22,705 nucleotides of DNA from Halocaridina rubra (taxonomy: Eukaryota; Arthropoda; Malacostraca; Decapoda; Atyidae): NCBI GenBank assembly GCA_037179515.1, contig JAXCGZ010021991.1, positions 1-22,705 on the forward strand, written 5' to 3'. Below the pieces are notes generated by a model. It worked only from the letters and a program-made list of their open reading frames with translations, ran no database searches and had not been told where the DNA came from. The translations under genes were made by a program, and so were the position numbers. This document shows positions 9,897 through 18,453 of the stretch, piece after piece. Positions within the stretch are counted from its first letter, which is position 1. Every line of letters begins with the position of its first letter.

Positions 9897-9972
9897 CTGC
9901 AGATATGAGTCCCTTGGCCAGTGCTTGGGCCATATTGCCAGCACCAATGAAGCCTATTCTTAAACTCGCCAT
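9897..9972 (-). CDS. Pyrroline-5-carboxylate reductase, first coding exon
   Basis: On the minus strand an ATG (complement of 9970-9972) starts 25 codons plus one base: MASLR, then IGFIGAGNMAQALAKG, then LISA, ending at CAG/GTGAGT, a near-perfect splice donor in phase 1. GFIGAGNMAxALAKG is the N-terminal Rossmann dinucleotide-binding signature (GxGxxA/M) of P5CR, which reduces pyrroline-5-carboxylate to proline using NAD(P)H. Vertebrate PYCR genes also have an intron just after this motif. The start context (purine at -3, G at +4) is good. The rest of the gene lies off-window to the left. It could be a related NAD(P)-binding family or an orphaned exon, but the match is strong. I leave the symbol blank because paralogue (PYCR1/2 or PYCR3 type) cannot be decided. 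Confidence 0.85.
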
Positions 9973-10430
9973 TTTTATTACTTGTTATGTAAATTATATA
10001 TAATTTATCAGTGATTAAGAGAGGAACCGTTTTTTTCACTTATTTTCTTAATTTTTTATATATATTTTATTTGTGTCAGTATGCAAAGAGTTAAGTTTTT
10101 AATTTCATTTACATTATTTTTTTCTGTTTTGTATGTTCAGTAAATATATTTAACTGTTGAAGTAATGATAATAGTCACGAATATTCAATGTAAAATTGTT
10201 TTCATTTTCATCCTAAGTACAAAAAAAAAATTATTTTCTTCCTTTCACAGTGTATTTTTATGATTAACTTTTTTTTTAAATTCTTATTCCCACAAATTTC
10301 TACGAGAATTTCTTTATGCAGAAACTCTATTCACAAATCACCGAGTTAATTCTCAAAACTGATAAGCGAATTGATAAATTGACCGTTCCTTCTTCTTCTC
10401 CATTAACCTGTGAAGTGGTTCCTTACAGAA
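9973..10430. other. A/T-rich region upstream of the P5CR start
   Basis: Would hold the 5' UTR and promoter of the minus-strand P5CR gene. I see no clear TATA box placed at a convincing initiator and no CpG-rich segment, so nothing is annotated more precisely. Confidence 0.4.
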
Positions 10431-10431
10431 T

Positions 10432-10436
10432 TCTCT

Positions 10437-10520
<84 letters not shown>
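10432..10520. repeat. (CT)n microsatellite
   Basis: CT repeats with a single CC interruption near 10455. Confidence 0.95.
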
Positions 10521-10524
<4 letters not shown>

Positions 10525-10724
10525 GCCTTTTTATATATACATAAGCCACTTTTCCCCTTATAAGGTGAGTGGCTGAGTAAAGGAATAATGCTCTGACTTT
10601 CTGGGAAGAGAAAGTACAGAGAAGGGTTCTTTCATTCCCTTCGCTCCGCCCCACTTAGTCTACTCTTACGACACGCAGGGGAACATGGAGGAAGTATTCT
10701 AACCCCCTCCCTCAAGAGCTCATA
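10521..10724. other. Spacer with a small imperfect palindrome
   Basis: AGCCACT at 10544-10550 and AGTGGCT at 10568-10574 form a stem around CCTTATAAGG, itself a palindrome. Nothing else was recognised. Confidence 0.4.
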
Positions 10725-10850
10725 TGTATGTATATGCTGTGTACATGTGTGCATGTATGTGTATATGTATATGTATGTGTATATGTATTTATATGTATAT
10801 ATGTATGTATATGTGTATATGTATATGTATGTGCATGTCTATATGTATCA
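10725..10850. repeat. TATG/TGTATA low-complexity repeat
   Basis: Irregular mixture of TATG, TGTA and TATA units. Confidence 0.85.
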
Positions 10851-10909
10851 AATAATTACTACTTTTGATTCATAACTCTATCTATATACAAAAGCTGTAG
10901 TAATGATGA

Positions 10910-10910
10910 A

Positions 10911-10949
<39 letters not shown>

Positions 10950-10982
10950 TAATAATAATAATAAATAATAATAATAATAATA

Positions 10983-11019
<37 letters not shown>

Positions 11020-11045
11020 TAATAATAATAATGATGATTGATAAT
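10910..11045. repeat. Imperfect (AAT)n repeat
   Basis: AAT units interrupted by AAAT, AGT and GAT variants, grading into GAT-rich sequence to about 11095. Confidence 0.9.
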
Positions 11046-11402
11046 AATAATCATGATGGTGGTAGCAATGGTTGTGATAATAGTGATAATGGATTAATTG
11101 GTACGTAATTCTCTCTCACCGTACATAATTTGAAAGGGTGGGAGAGGGGGGGGGAGAGGCTTTCAGTCTTTCTCTTTTCTTTTCCTTCCAAAGTTATCCC
11201 CTCCATTATATGGCACTGTGTTTATGTGTATGTATGTATGTATGTTCAGGTTTATATGTGTACGTATATGCAATTAAGTACATGCACTTTCCTCTGCTGT
11301 GTTACCCTCAGATGACAATGATGTGAGTATGAGTATGCATGGATGTGTCTTATATCAGTAGTAAGGACGGCATAACCTCCTTTTGCTGAAATGAATACCA
11401 CA

Positions 11403-11404
<2 letters not shown>
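11046..11404. other. Spacer, nothing recognised
   Basis: Contains a purine-rich GGGAGAGGGGGGGGAGAG stretch near 11140 and short TATG runs near 11225. No gene signal. Confidence 0.4.
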
Positions 11405-11443
<39 letters not shown>

Positions 11444-11456
11444 CCTCTCTCTCTCT

Positions 11457-11492
<36 letters not shown>
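11405..11492. repeat. (CT)n microsatellite
   Basis: CT repeats with TCC interruptions near 11440-11460. Confidence 0.95.
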
Positions 11493-11493
<1 letters not shown>

Positions 11494-11544
11494 CTTGATA
11501 TGTATGGCTATGAAGCCCCAGTGGTGTTTCTAATTGCTCATCTA

Positions 11545-11633
11545 ATTAATGCATGCATGTATGTATGTATATGTATATGGTATGTGTATGTGTGTGTGTA
11601 TGTGTATATGTGTGTATATATATATGTATATAT

Positions 11634-11708
<75 letters not shown>

Positions 11709-11715
11709 GTATGTA
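11545..11715. repeat. TATG/TG/TA mixed microsatellite
   Basis: Alternating TATG, TG and TA blocks. Confidence 0.9.
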
Positions 11716-11874
11716 CCTACTTATTATTCTAACCCTGGAAAATTTGTTATTCTATATCTGCTTCAAATTGTCTGCAGTAGTACGGAATTTAAATGATAGC
11801 ACTCAACAAGGGCTATTGAAAATATTGTCACAATGATTACTCTGCAAGTACTCTTCAATTATTACACCTATATT

Positions 11875-11955
11875 TTATTATTAATTATGATATTTTAAAG
11901 TTAATTGCATTTAATTATTTATTATTAATTATGATATTTTAAATTAATTGCAAAT
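11875..11955. repeat. Two-copy 44-bp tandem duplication
   Basis: TTATTATTAATTATGATATTTTAAA(G)TTAATTGCA occurs twice, with TTAATTATGA starting at 11881 and again at 11925. The second copy has lost one base. Confidence 0.85.
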
Positions 11956-11989
11956 TCTATTAGTATGTTATTTTTACATAACCACATAG

Positions 11990-12061
11990 ATTGTAATGTT
12001 ATCAACTACAATATGACTGGGAGTGCCCATGTGCACATGTCCCCATGTACAGTTATCTGAA

Positions 12062-12091
<30 letters not shown>
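11990..12091 (+). other. Polyadenylated 3' end of an unidentified retroposon or transcript copy
   Basis: Sequence ending GTACAGTTATCTG is followed by AATAAATAAA and a run of 25 A (12067-12091). A poly(A) signal directly joined to a genomic poly(A) tract is typical of the 3' end of a LINE, SINE or processed copy. I do not recognise the body and see no target-site duplication. Confidence 0.45.
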
Positions 12092-12092
<1 letters not shown>

Positions 12093-12969
12093 GGTTGGAA
12101 TTTTTTTTTTCTTCTTCTTCTTCTTCTATCACGGTCATCTCTCTCACAATCTTGGAATGAGTTGCCGATTTATGTTTTTATGTTGTATTATTTCCATTTC
12201 ATTCCACATTTTTCATTTATGTTACATTGTTTTTACCTAATCTTGGTATTGTATTCGATTATTTTAATGTTGTTGTCTTTATTTGGTTATTCGCATTTAA
12301 GAGTTATTGTATTTTGAATATTAAAAAGAGGGTTTTTATAATCACTACTTGGCAACTCCCTCTTAACTGGGCACGCTGTTGCCATACGCGGGGTAAACTT
12401 TTCTCCAGAGTTGTTTTGATCATTGGAAATCGGTTAATTTAAATACCCTTAAACAAGCTAGATATAATAAGTATTCTAACTTTCCATGCCAAATAAATTC
12501 TGTACAGCGTGAAAATTAATAGTAATTTATATCTTCTTTATGCAAATTAATATATTTTAATGTCCATTAAAAATTCACAATGGATAGAACAAGTTTTCCA
12601 TTGAATCTTCCTTCACGTGCTTTTTGGATTTGACCAGACCTGGTGTGAAGGTCGCAGGGGATGGAGTTAAGGGCTCTGGAGAGAGGAATAGGATGATAAA
12701 CATAATCTCTTAAGTGTAGATTTGTTTATTAACGAAATTGCTTGTGTATATGTCTATTAAATCATCGTGAGCTGTGCAGAATATGCTATTTTGAAAAGGC
12801 ATATATTTGAATTTTACCTTTTTTTTTTTTTTTTTTTTTTGCTGCTTCTGTACCCTGATGACTAATTTGGTGTCAACCAAGATATGAAAAAAAAAGGAAT
12901 TAACTTTACTAGTAGACCCTTTAGGTATGGTTAGGTTAATATATAATAATCATATATTAAGCATGAAAT
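12092..12969. other. A/T-rich spacer with CTT and poly(T) stretches
   Basis: Contains (CTT)5-6 at about 12111-12126 and a T-run at about 12819-12840. Open frames here (for example 12227-12442) resemble no known protein. Nothing else seen. Confidence 0.4.
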
Positions 12970-13750
12970 GACTAGTGAACACTGAAATTCATTATCTCTG
13001 CTACTGGATACTGGGGTTAATTATCTCTGCTAGTGGACACTGAAATGGATTCTGTATGCTAGTGGACCCAGATGGACTGTCTTCACTAATGGACACTGGA
13101 AGGGATTAAATTTACTAGCGGACACTGGAGGGATTAAAATTTACTAGTGGGCACTGGGATGGATTCACTTTACTAGTGGACAGTGGGATGGGTCATCTTT
13201 ACTAGTGGACAATGGGAGGGGTCATCTTTACTAGTGGATAGTTGGAGGGGTCATCTTTACTAGTGGACACTAGGAGGGATTTTTCATTACTAGTGATTAT
13301 AGGGAGGGATAACCTATACTGGTGGAGACAGAAGAATTATATTTACTGGTGGATACTTGAAGTGAGTATGTTTACTATTAGACACTGGGAGAGATTACCT
13401 GTAATAGTGGACACTGGGAGAGATTACCTGTACTAGTGGACACTGGAAAAGATTATCTTTACTATAGAACACTTGGAGGGATTACAGTTACAAGTAGACA
13501 CTAGGAGAGATTACCTTTAATAGTGAACACTTAGAGGGATTACTGTTACTAGTGGACACTGGGAGAGATTACCTGTACTAATGGACACTGGGAGAGATTA
13601 CATTTACTATGTAACACTTGCAGAGATAACCTGTACTAGTGGACACTGGGAGATATTACCTTTACTATAGAGCACTTGGAGTGATTACAGTTACTAGTGG
13701 ACACTGGGATTATTTTTACTAGTAGACACTGGGAGGATTATCTATACTTG
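12970..13750. repeat. 29-bp minisatellite, about 27 units
   Basis: The unit is approximately TTTACTAGTGGACACTGGGA followed by GGGATTA and two variable bases. CTAGTGG (or a variant) recurs at 12972, 13001, 13030, 13059, 13086, 13115, 13145, 13173, 13202, 13231 and 13260, mostly 29 bases apart. The later half alternates two unit types (ACTAGTGGACACTGGGAGAG and ACTATAGAACACTTGGAGGG), hinting at a higher-order arrangement. A 64-codon frame inside it is a by-product. Confidence 0.95.
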
Positions 13751-14090
13751 ATCAGCATTATTTTACCTTTGGTGTTGTTTTAGAAATATTTAAAAAGCAA
13801 ATATATTGATATCAATATTATTTAAATATTCGAAATACAAGTTAACAAATATTAACATACGCTAAGTTCTCCAAATAATAAAAGCATAAAAACAAAAAAT
13901 TAAGTGTCAATCTCTTAATTTTACATTCCAGCGATCACAGATAATTTCTTTAATTATTTCTGTTTATTTATATTTATCTATTTATATATTTATTGTTCAC
14001 TTATTTAATTATTTGTTTATTTATCTATTCATTAATAGTTACTTAATTCATTTTGGCTATGTTCAAGTTTTGACACCAATAAGGATTAAA
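13751..14090. other. A/T-rich spacer, nothing recognised
   Basis: Rich in TTTA/ATTT motifs. No gene signal. Confidence 0.4.
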
Positions 14091-14119
14091 AAAAAAAATT
14101 AAAAAAAAAATTAAAAAAG

Positions 14120-14208
<89 letters not shown>

Positions 14209-14238
14209 ATATATGTATGTGTGTGTGTGTGTGTGTGT
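14089..14238. repeat. Poly(A), (TA)n, (TG)n and (TATG)n compound repeat
   Basis: A-rich runs with T interruptions to 14135, then TA, TG, TATG and TG again. Confidence 0.9.
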
Positions 14239-14393
14239 CTGAGGTAGTAACAGAACCGTCCACACGTGTAAGCTCCTCCCCTTATCAGCATGTAGTAAGG
14301 GGATGGGCGTTGGACGTGTTGGACTGAGAGCTACGAAACAGGTTTCATATTGACCTTGGATGCTGGGGATATCGAGTGATACCTCAATGGCAA

Positions 14394-14395
<2 letters not shown>
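14239..14395. other. Unique spacer with a hairpin
   Basis: TCCCCTTATCAG..TAGTAAGGGGA (about 14277-14301) can form a stem with a short loop. No B-box or frame, so I do not assign it. Confidence 0.35.

Positions 14396-14427
<32 letters not shown>
14396..14427. repeat. (TG)n tract, probable (CA)n tail of family B copy 1
   Basis: Sixteen TG units ending exactly where the family-B 3' UTR begins. Every other family-B copy in the window has the same arrangement. Confidence 0.85.
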
Positions 14428-14429
<2 letters not shown>

Positions 14430-14502
14430 TTACCTAATTGTGCTTACGGGAAAGAGCCCAAAGCTCGTATCTTCCCGTCTCCTCATCGGTTCCATTTTAG
14501 AC

Positions 14503-14747
14503 TTAGTGATACTTATCATACCTGTCCTTAAAACTATGGATTGAGATAGCATTAACTACCTCCTCGCTTAGCCAATTCCAATTATCAACTACTCTTACAC
14601 TGAAAAAGTATTTCCTTACATCCTGCAAAGAACTTTTCTTACGAAGCTTTAAACTATGACCTCTAGTTCTAGAGCCAGCCATATCAAAATATCGATCCCT
14701 ATCCACTCTATCATAACCATGAAGGAATTTAAAGACTGTCACCATAT
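14503..14747 (-). pseudogene. Family B ORF2 C-terminus, shifted out of frame
   Basis: Eighty codons (MVTVFKFLHGYDRVDRDRYF onward, ending IHSFKDRYDKYH) that should follow RRVRGD directly. The 7-base G-run (C-run at 14748-14754 on the plus strand) is one base longer than needed; family A has six Gs at the same place (3055-3060). This is a homopolymer slip or a sequencing error, not a separate gene. Confidence 0.85.
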
Positions 14748-17061
14748 CCCCCCCTCACTCTTCTAGCTTCGAGTGAAGGTAAGTCTAATTCCCTCAGCCT
14801 CTCATCATAACTGAGATTGCGTATTTCTGGCACCAGTTTCGTGGCATGTCTTTGAACTTTTTCAAGCTTAGCTATGTGCTTTTTCAAGTGCGGATTCCAA
14901 AAGGGGGCTGCATATTCGAGTTTTGGCCTCACATAGGTTACATAAATATTTCTGAACATTTCCTTGTCCATGTGCCTGAAGGCTACCCTTACATTTGATA
15001 AGAATGCATATGCTGCCCTTACTATGCCATTTATATGTATTTCTGGAGACAAATCTGCCAGTATGTTTACTCCTAGATCTCTCTCATTTTCTCTCTCTTG
15101 AAGTTGTACTCCAGCCACCGAGTAGTCAAGCTTGGGCCTTCTTGCACTTGTACCCATTCTCATTACCTTACATTTTGAAGTATTGAATTTCATTAGCCAC
15201 TTTTCTGACCACTCATGCAGATTATTTAGATCCTCCTGAAGTTCTCTACCATTGTTCTCGTTTTTTACTTTCTTCACAATCTTTGCATCATCTGCAAACA
15301 TATTCATGAATGAATTTACAGACTCTGGTAGGTCATTTACATATACAAGGAACAAAAGTGGCCCTAAAACTGAACCCTGTGGAACTCCACTACTAACTCT
15401 TCTCCATTCAGACACTGAGTGTCTTACTCTAACCCTCTGTTCCCTTCCTTCTAAGTAAGTTTTTATCCATTCCAAAACATTTCCACCTATTCTAGCCATT
15501 GATTGCAGCTTCCTAATAAGTCTCCCATGTGGAACAGTGTCAAACGCTTTCTGGAAGTCTAGGAATATGCAATCTGCCCAACCCTCTCTTTCCTGTAAGA
15601 TTTGGCTTACCTCATCATAAAATTCTAATAAGTTTGTTACTGTTGATCTACCTTCTCTGAAGCCATGTTGCCTCACTGACAAAAAGTTGAAGGATTCCAA
15701 GTGAAGAGAGATATGTTTCCTTAGTAGTTTCTCCATAACTTTGCAAACTATGCTGGTCAAGGAAACTGGTCTATAGTTCAGTGCCATATACCTCCTTCCC
15801 TTTTTGACGATAGGTATCACATTTGCTTGTTTCCAGCATCTTGGAATCTCCCCCGACTCCAGTGACTCCTTAAATATGATACTTAGTGCCACTGATATTG
15901 TGTATGCGCATTTTTTAAGCACATGAGGGGATAGGTCATCAGGACCTGTAGCTTTATGAACATCTAAATCCATCAGCGCTTTGCATACCTCTGTGGCTGT
16001 AAGGTTGATGTTCTCTAATACCGGCCCTTGAGCTTCTATCACTGCAATCTGAGGGGGTGGGGTATTTTCTACTGTAAATACTGACTGAAACTCCTTGTTC
16101 AATTCTTTGCAGATCTCTTCATCCGTCTCAGTGATGCTTCCATCCGCTCTCTTTAGCCTTAAAACCTGTTCTTTTACCTTCAGTTTTCCTCTGATAAAGC
16201 TGTGGAAAAGCTTGGGATTTTCTTTAGCCTTCCTGGTGATGTCCCTCTCATAGTCTCTCTCTGCCTCTCTCCTTTTACTTAGATAGTCATTTCTTGCTCT
16301 TTTGTAGGTTTGCCAGGCATTTATGTTTTTTCTCCTCCTATACCTTTTCCAGCATTTGTCTCTCCACTCCTTAGCTCTTTTACACCCATTATCGAACCAT
16401 TTCTCTCTGGCATGAATTACACCTACTTTGGTGACAGGTATGCAGCAATCTACTATCTTCCCATATTTCTCACAAAAGATGTCATACATTTCTTGTACAG
16501 ATTTGTTGTAAAATAAGGTTCTCCAGTCAATAACTGCAAAAAGCTCATTCATTTTGATGTAATCTCCTTTCGGATAGTCCCTCCTCATGTCCTCAGTGCC
16601 TCTACTCTCAGGAAGAATATCTTCAATGATATACTCCATCAACAACACACAGTGGTCACTCTTTCCAATTGGTGGTTCATACTCAATATTTTCAATATCT
16701 AACACATTATCTGTGAACACTAGATCAAGTAGTGATGGCTCATCCCCACCCCTGGCCCTTGTTGGTTCCATTACATGTTGGTGTAGGAAATCCCCTTGTA
16801 CGCAATCTAGGAATCTTGCCCCGAATGAGTCCTCACCACTGTGTGGGTCAAGATTTATCCAATCTATCTCTTTATGATTAAAGTCTCCCATAATCAAAAT
16901 CCTACATTTTTTTCCCCGTGCCATGTTAACAACTGAGTTTATGACTTCAATAGTACCTATATGACTTTCCTCATAAACTTCAAGCCTATTTTGGTTCCTT
17001 GGTGGGTTGTATACAACAGTTATTATAATGCTCTCTGACCCGGTATTTATGCGAGCAACAA
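14729..17061 (-). CDS. Family B ORF2: partial endonuclease plus reverse transcriptase, long intact frame
   Basis: The frame is open from the breakpoint near 17061. The first ATG is the complement of 16922-16924, giving 731 codons, but upstream codons still encode endonuclease (IIITVVYNPPR), so that ATG is not the native start. Order: GDFNHKEIDW and SDHCVLL (endonuclease end), ATGPDDLSPHVL, WKQANVIPIVKKG, NYRPVSLTS, QHGFREGRSTVTNLL, FLDFQKAFDTVPHG (catalytic Asp), SGVPQGSVLGPLLF, MFADDAKI (catalytic Asp pair), ERDLGVNI, YVRPKLEYAAPFWNP and RRVRG. All RT motifs look intact. The first 100 or so endonuclease residues are missing, so the copy is dead for insertion. It runs off frame at the G-run at 14748-14754. 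Confidence 0.9.
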
Positions 17062-17062
17062 G

Positions 17063-17084
17063 AGTGTGTGTGTGTGTGTGTGTG
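17063..17084. repeat. (TG)n between two family-B copies
   Basis: Lies between the 5' breakpoint of copy 1 and the 3' end of the next B-like fragment. Confidence 0.9.
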
Positions 17085-17240
17085 TTACCTATATGTATTT
17101 ACCTAATTGTACTCCCGGAAAAGAGCCCTGTACTTGTAACTCCCCGTCTTCTAATCAGTTCCATTTTTTGCTCACTGATATTTAAAATATTTATTTCCCC
17201 AAAACATTGAATGCATTTACGCATGTACTGTTTCTTCATG
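17085..17240 (-). mobile_element. Diverged family-B-like 3' fragment
   Basis: TTACCT..TTTACCTAATTGTACTCCCGGAAAAGAGCCCTG, then CTCCCCGTCTTCTAATCAGTTCCATTTT, follows the family-B 3' UTR pattern with many differences. After about 17180 the similarity is weak. Probably an older copy or a sister family. Confidence 0.6.
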
Positions 17241-17334
17241 TGTGTGATTACCTAATTGTGATTACCTAATTGTGTTTACGGGAAAGAGCCCAAAGCTCGT
17301 ATCTTCCCGTCTCCTCATCGGTTCCATTTTAGAC

Positions 17335-17664
17335 TTAGTGATACTTATCATACCTGTCCTTAAAACTATGGATTGAGATAGCATTAACTACCTCCTCGCT
17401 TAGCCAATTCCAATTATCAACTACTCTTACACTGAAAAAGTATTTCCTTACATCCTGCAAAGAACTTTTCTTACGAAGCTTCAAACTATGACCCCTAGTT
17501 TTAGAGCCAGCCATATCAAAATATCGATCCCTATCCACTCTATCATAACCATGAAGGAATTTAAAGACTGTCACCATATCATAAGAACATAAGAATAGAG
17601 GACACTGCAACATGCCTACTGGCACACACGAGGCAGCTCCATTTTTGAATTGTATTTTCAGCAT
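17335..17664 (-). pseudogene. Chimeric frame: family A 3' UTR fused to the family B ORF2 C-terminus
   Basis: A 109-codon minus-strand frame. The first 28 or so codons (MLKIQFKNGAASCVPVGML onward) translate the family-A 3' UTR and TTCTTATG tail. From MVTVFKFLHGYDR it continues as the family-B C-terminus to the B stop codon. A by-product of the nested insertion, with no reason to expect it is expressed. Confidence 0.8.
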
Positions 17665-18119
17665 GTCTAACCTATTCTATTCTACTCTACTTATTTATTC
17701 TATTTTTCTTTTTATGATTTTTCTAATAAGCACTAACCTATTCATACCCACCCTACCTCTGTCATATGTCTATCTAATCTACATTTGAAGGTGTCTAAGG
17801 AATTGGCATTTACTATCCTACTAGGAAGCTTGTTCCATGCATCAGCTACTCTATTACCAAACCAATTTTTACCAATTTCCCTTCTGAACCTAAGTTTATC
17901 AAGCTTAAATCCATTATTACGAGTTCTGGTTTGATCATGAATTTTTAAAACTTTATTAATATCTCCCTTGTTAATCCCTTTAAATCATTTATACATTTCA
18001 ATCATATCCCCCCTAACTCTTCGCCTCTCTAGAGAATGTAGATTAAGTTTTTTTAATCTGTCCTCATATGGTAGATTTCTGATATTGTGTATCATCTTGG
18101 TCATTCTTCGCTGCACTCT
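17581..18119 (-). mobile_element. Family A copy 2, 5' truncated, nested in family B copy 2
   Basis: The reverse complement of the last 540 bases of family A copy 1: the TTCTTATG terminus (17581-17594), the 3' UTR, the ORF2 stop after MTEVGWV and the C-terminal region back to the ERVQRRMTK codons. Almost identical to copy 1 in the 3' UTR. One nonsense change, TGG to TGA (complement of 17985-17987), in the VYKWFKG region. No target-site duplication is evident. Confidence 0.92.
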
Positions 18120-18211
18120 CTCTTCTAGCTTCGAGTGATGGTAAGTCTAATTCCCTCAGCCTCTCATCATAACTGAGATTGCGTATTTCTGGCACCAGTT
18201 TCGTGGCATGT

Positions 18212-18245
18212 GTGTGTGTTTGCGTATGCGTGTGTGTGTGTGTGT
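18212..18245. repeat. (TG)n tract, probable (CA)n tail of family B copy 3
   Basis: TG repeats interrupted by TTGCGTATGCG, between the 5' break of copy 2 and the 3' end of copy 3. Confidence 0.85.
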
Positions 18246-18418
18246 AATTGGCTATTTGTGTTTATGGGAAAGAGCCCCATGCTCAAAACTCCCCGTCTCC
18301 TTGTCGGTTCCATTTTTGTACTCAGTAATACTTATCATACCTGTCCTTAAAACTATGGATTGAGTTATCATGAACTACCTCCTCGCTTAGCGAATTCCAG
18401 TCATCAACTACTCTTACA

Positions 18419-18453
<35 letters not shown>

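Larger units (their letters stand above)
14428..17062 (-). mobile_element. CR1-like non-LTR retrotransposon, family B copy 1 (5' truncated)
   Basis: A minus-strand LINE: a 75-base 3' UTR (14428-14502), then ORF2 from its stop at 14503-14505 rightward to about 17062, where it meets a (TG)n tract in the middle of the endonuclease domain. Related to family A (shared RRVRGDM, RPKLEYA, FADD and GVPQGSVLGPLLF blocks) but clearly a different family, with a (CA)n rather than TTCTTATG terminus. Almost identical to copy 2 over their shared 320 bases (about four differences in 270), so the family was active recently. Confidence 0.92.
17241..18211 (-). mobile_element. Family B copy 2, interrupted by a family-A insertion
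   Basis: Family-B sequence covers 17241-17580 (3' UTR and C-terminal ORF2) and resumes at about 18120-18211. The two halves are contiguous in copy 1 (junction near 14748-14757). The 3' end carries a 14-bp duplication, GATTACCTAATTGT twice (17247-17260, 17261-17274). The 5' end breaks at GTGGCATG and meets TG repeats. The G-run present in copy 1 is missing at the junction, so a few bases were lost on insertion. Confidence 0.9.

Noticed and set aside
12227..12442. 71-codon plus-strand frame
   Set aside because: A/T-rich sequence, hydrophobic by composition, with no domain or splice context.
12970..13750. CRISPR-like 29-bp periodic repeats, and a 64-codon frame inside
   Set aside because: The units are directly tandem with no unique spacers; the frame is a by-product of the minisatellite.
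14277..14301. Hairpin as a terminator or small RNA
   Set aside because: A short stem in otherwise unassigned eukaryotic DNA; stem-loops of this size occur by chance.
15252..16877. Plus-strand frames opposite the family-B ORF2
   Set aside because: They are antisense shadows of the reverse transcriptase gene.
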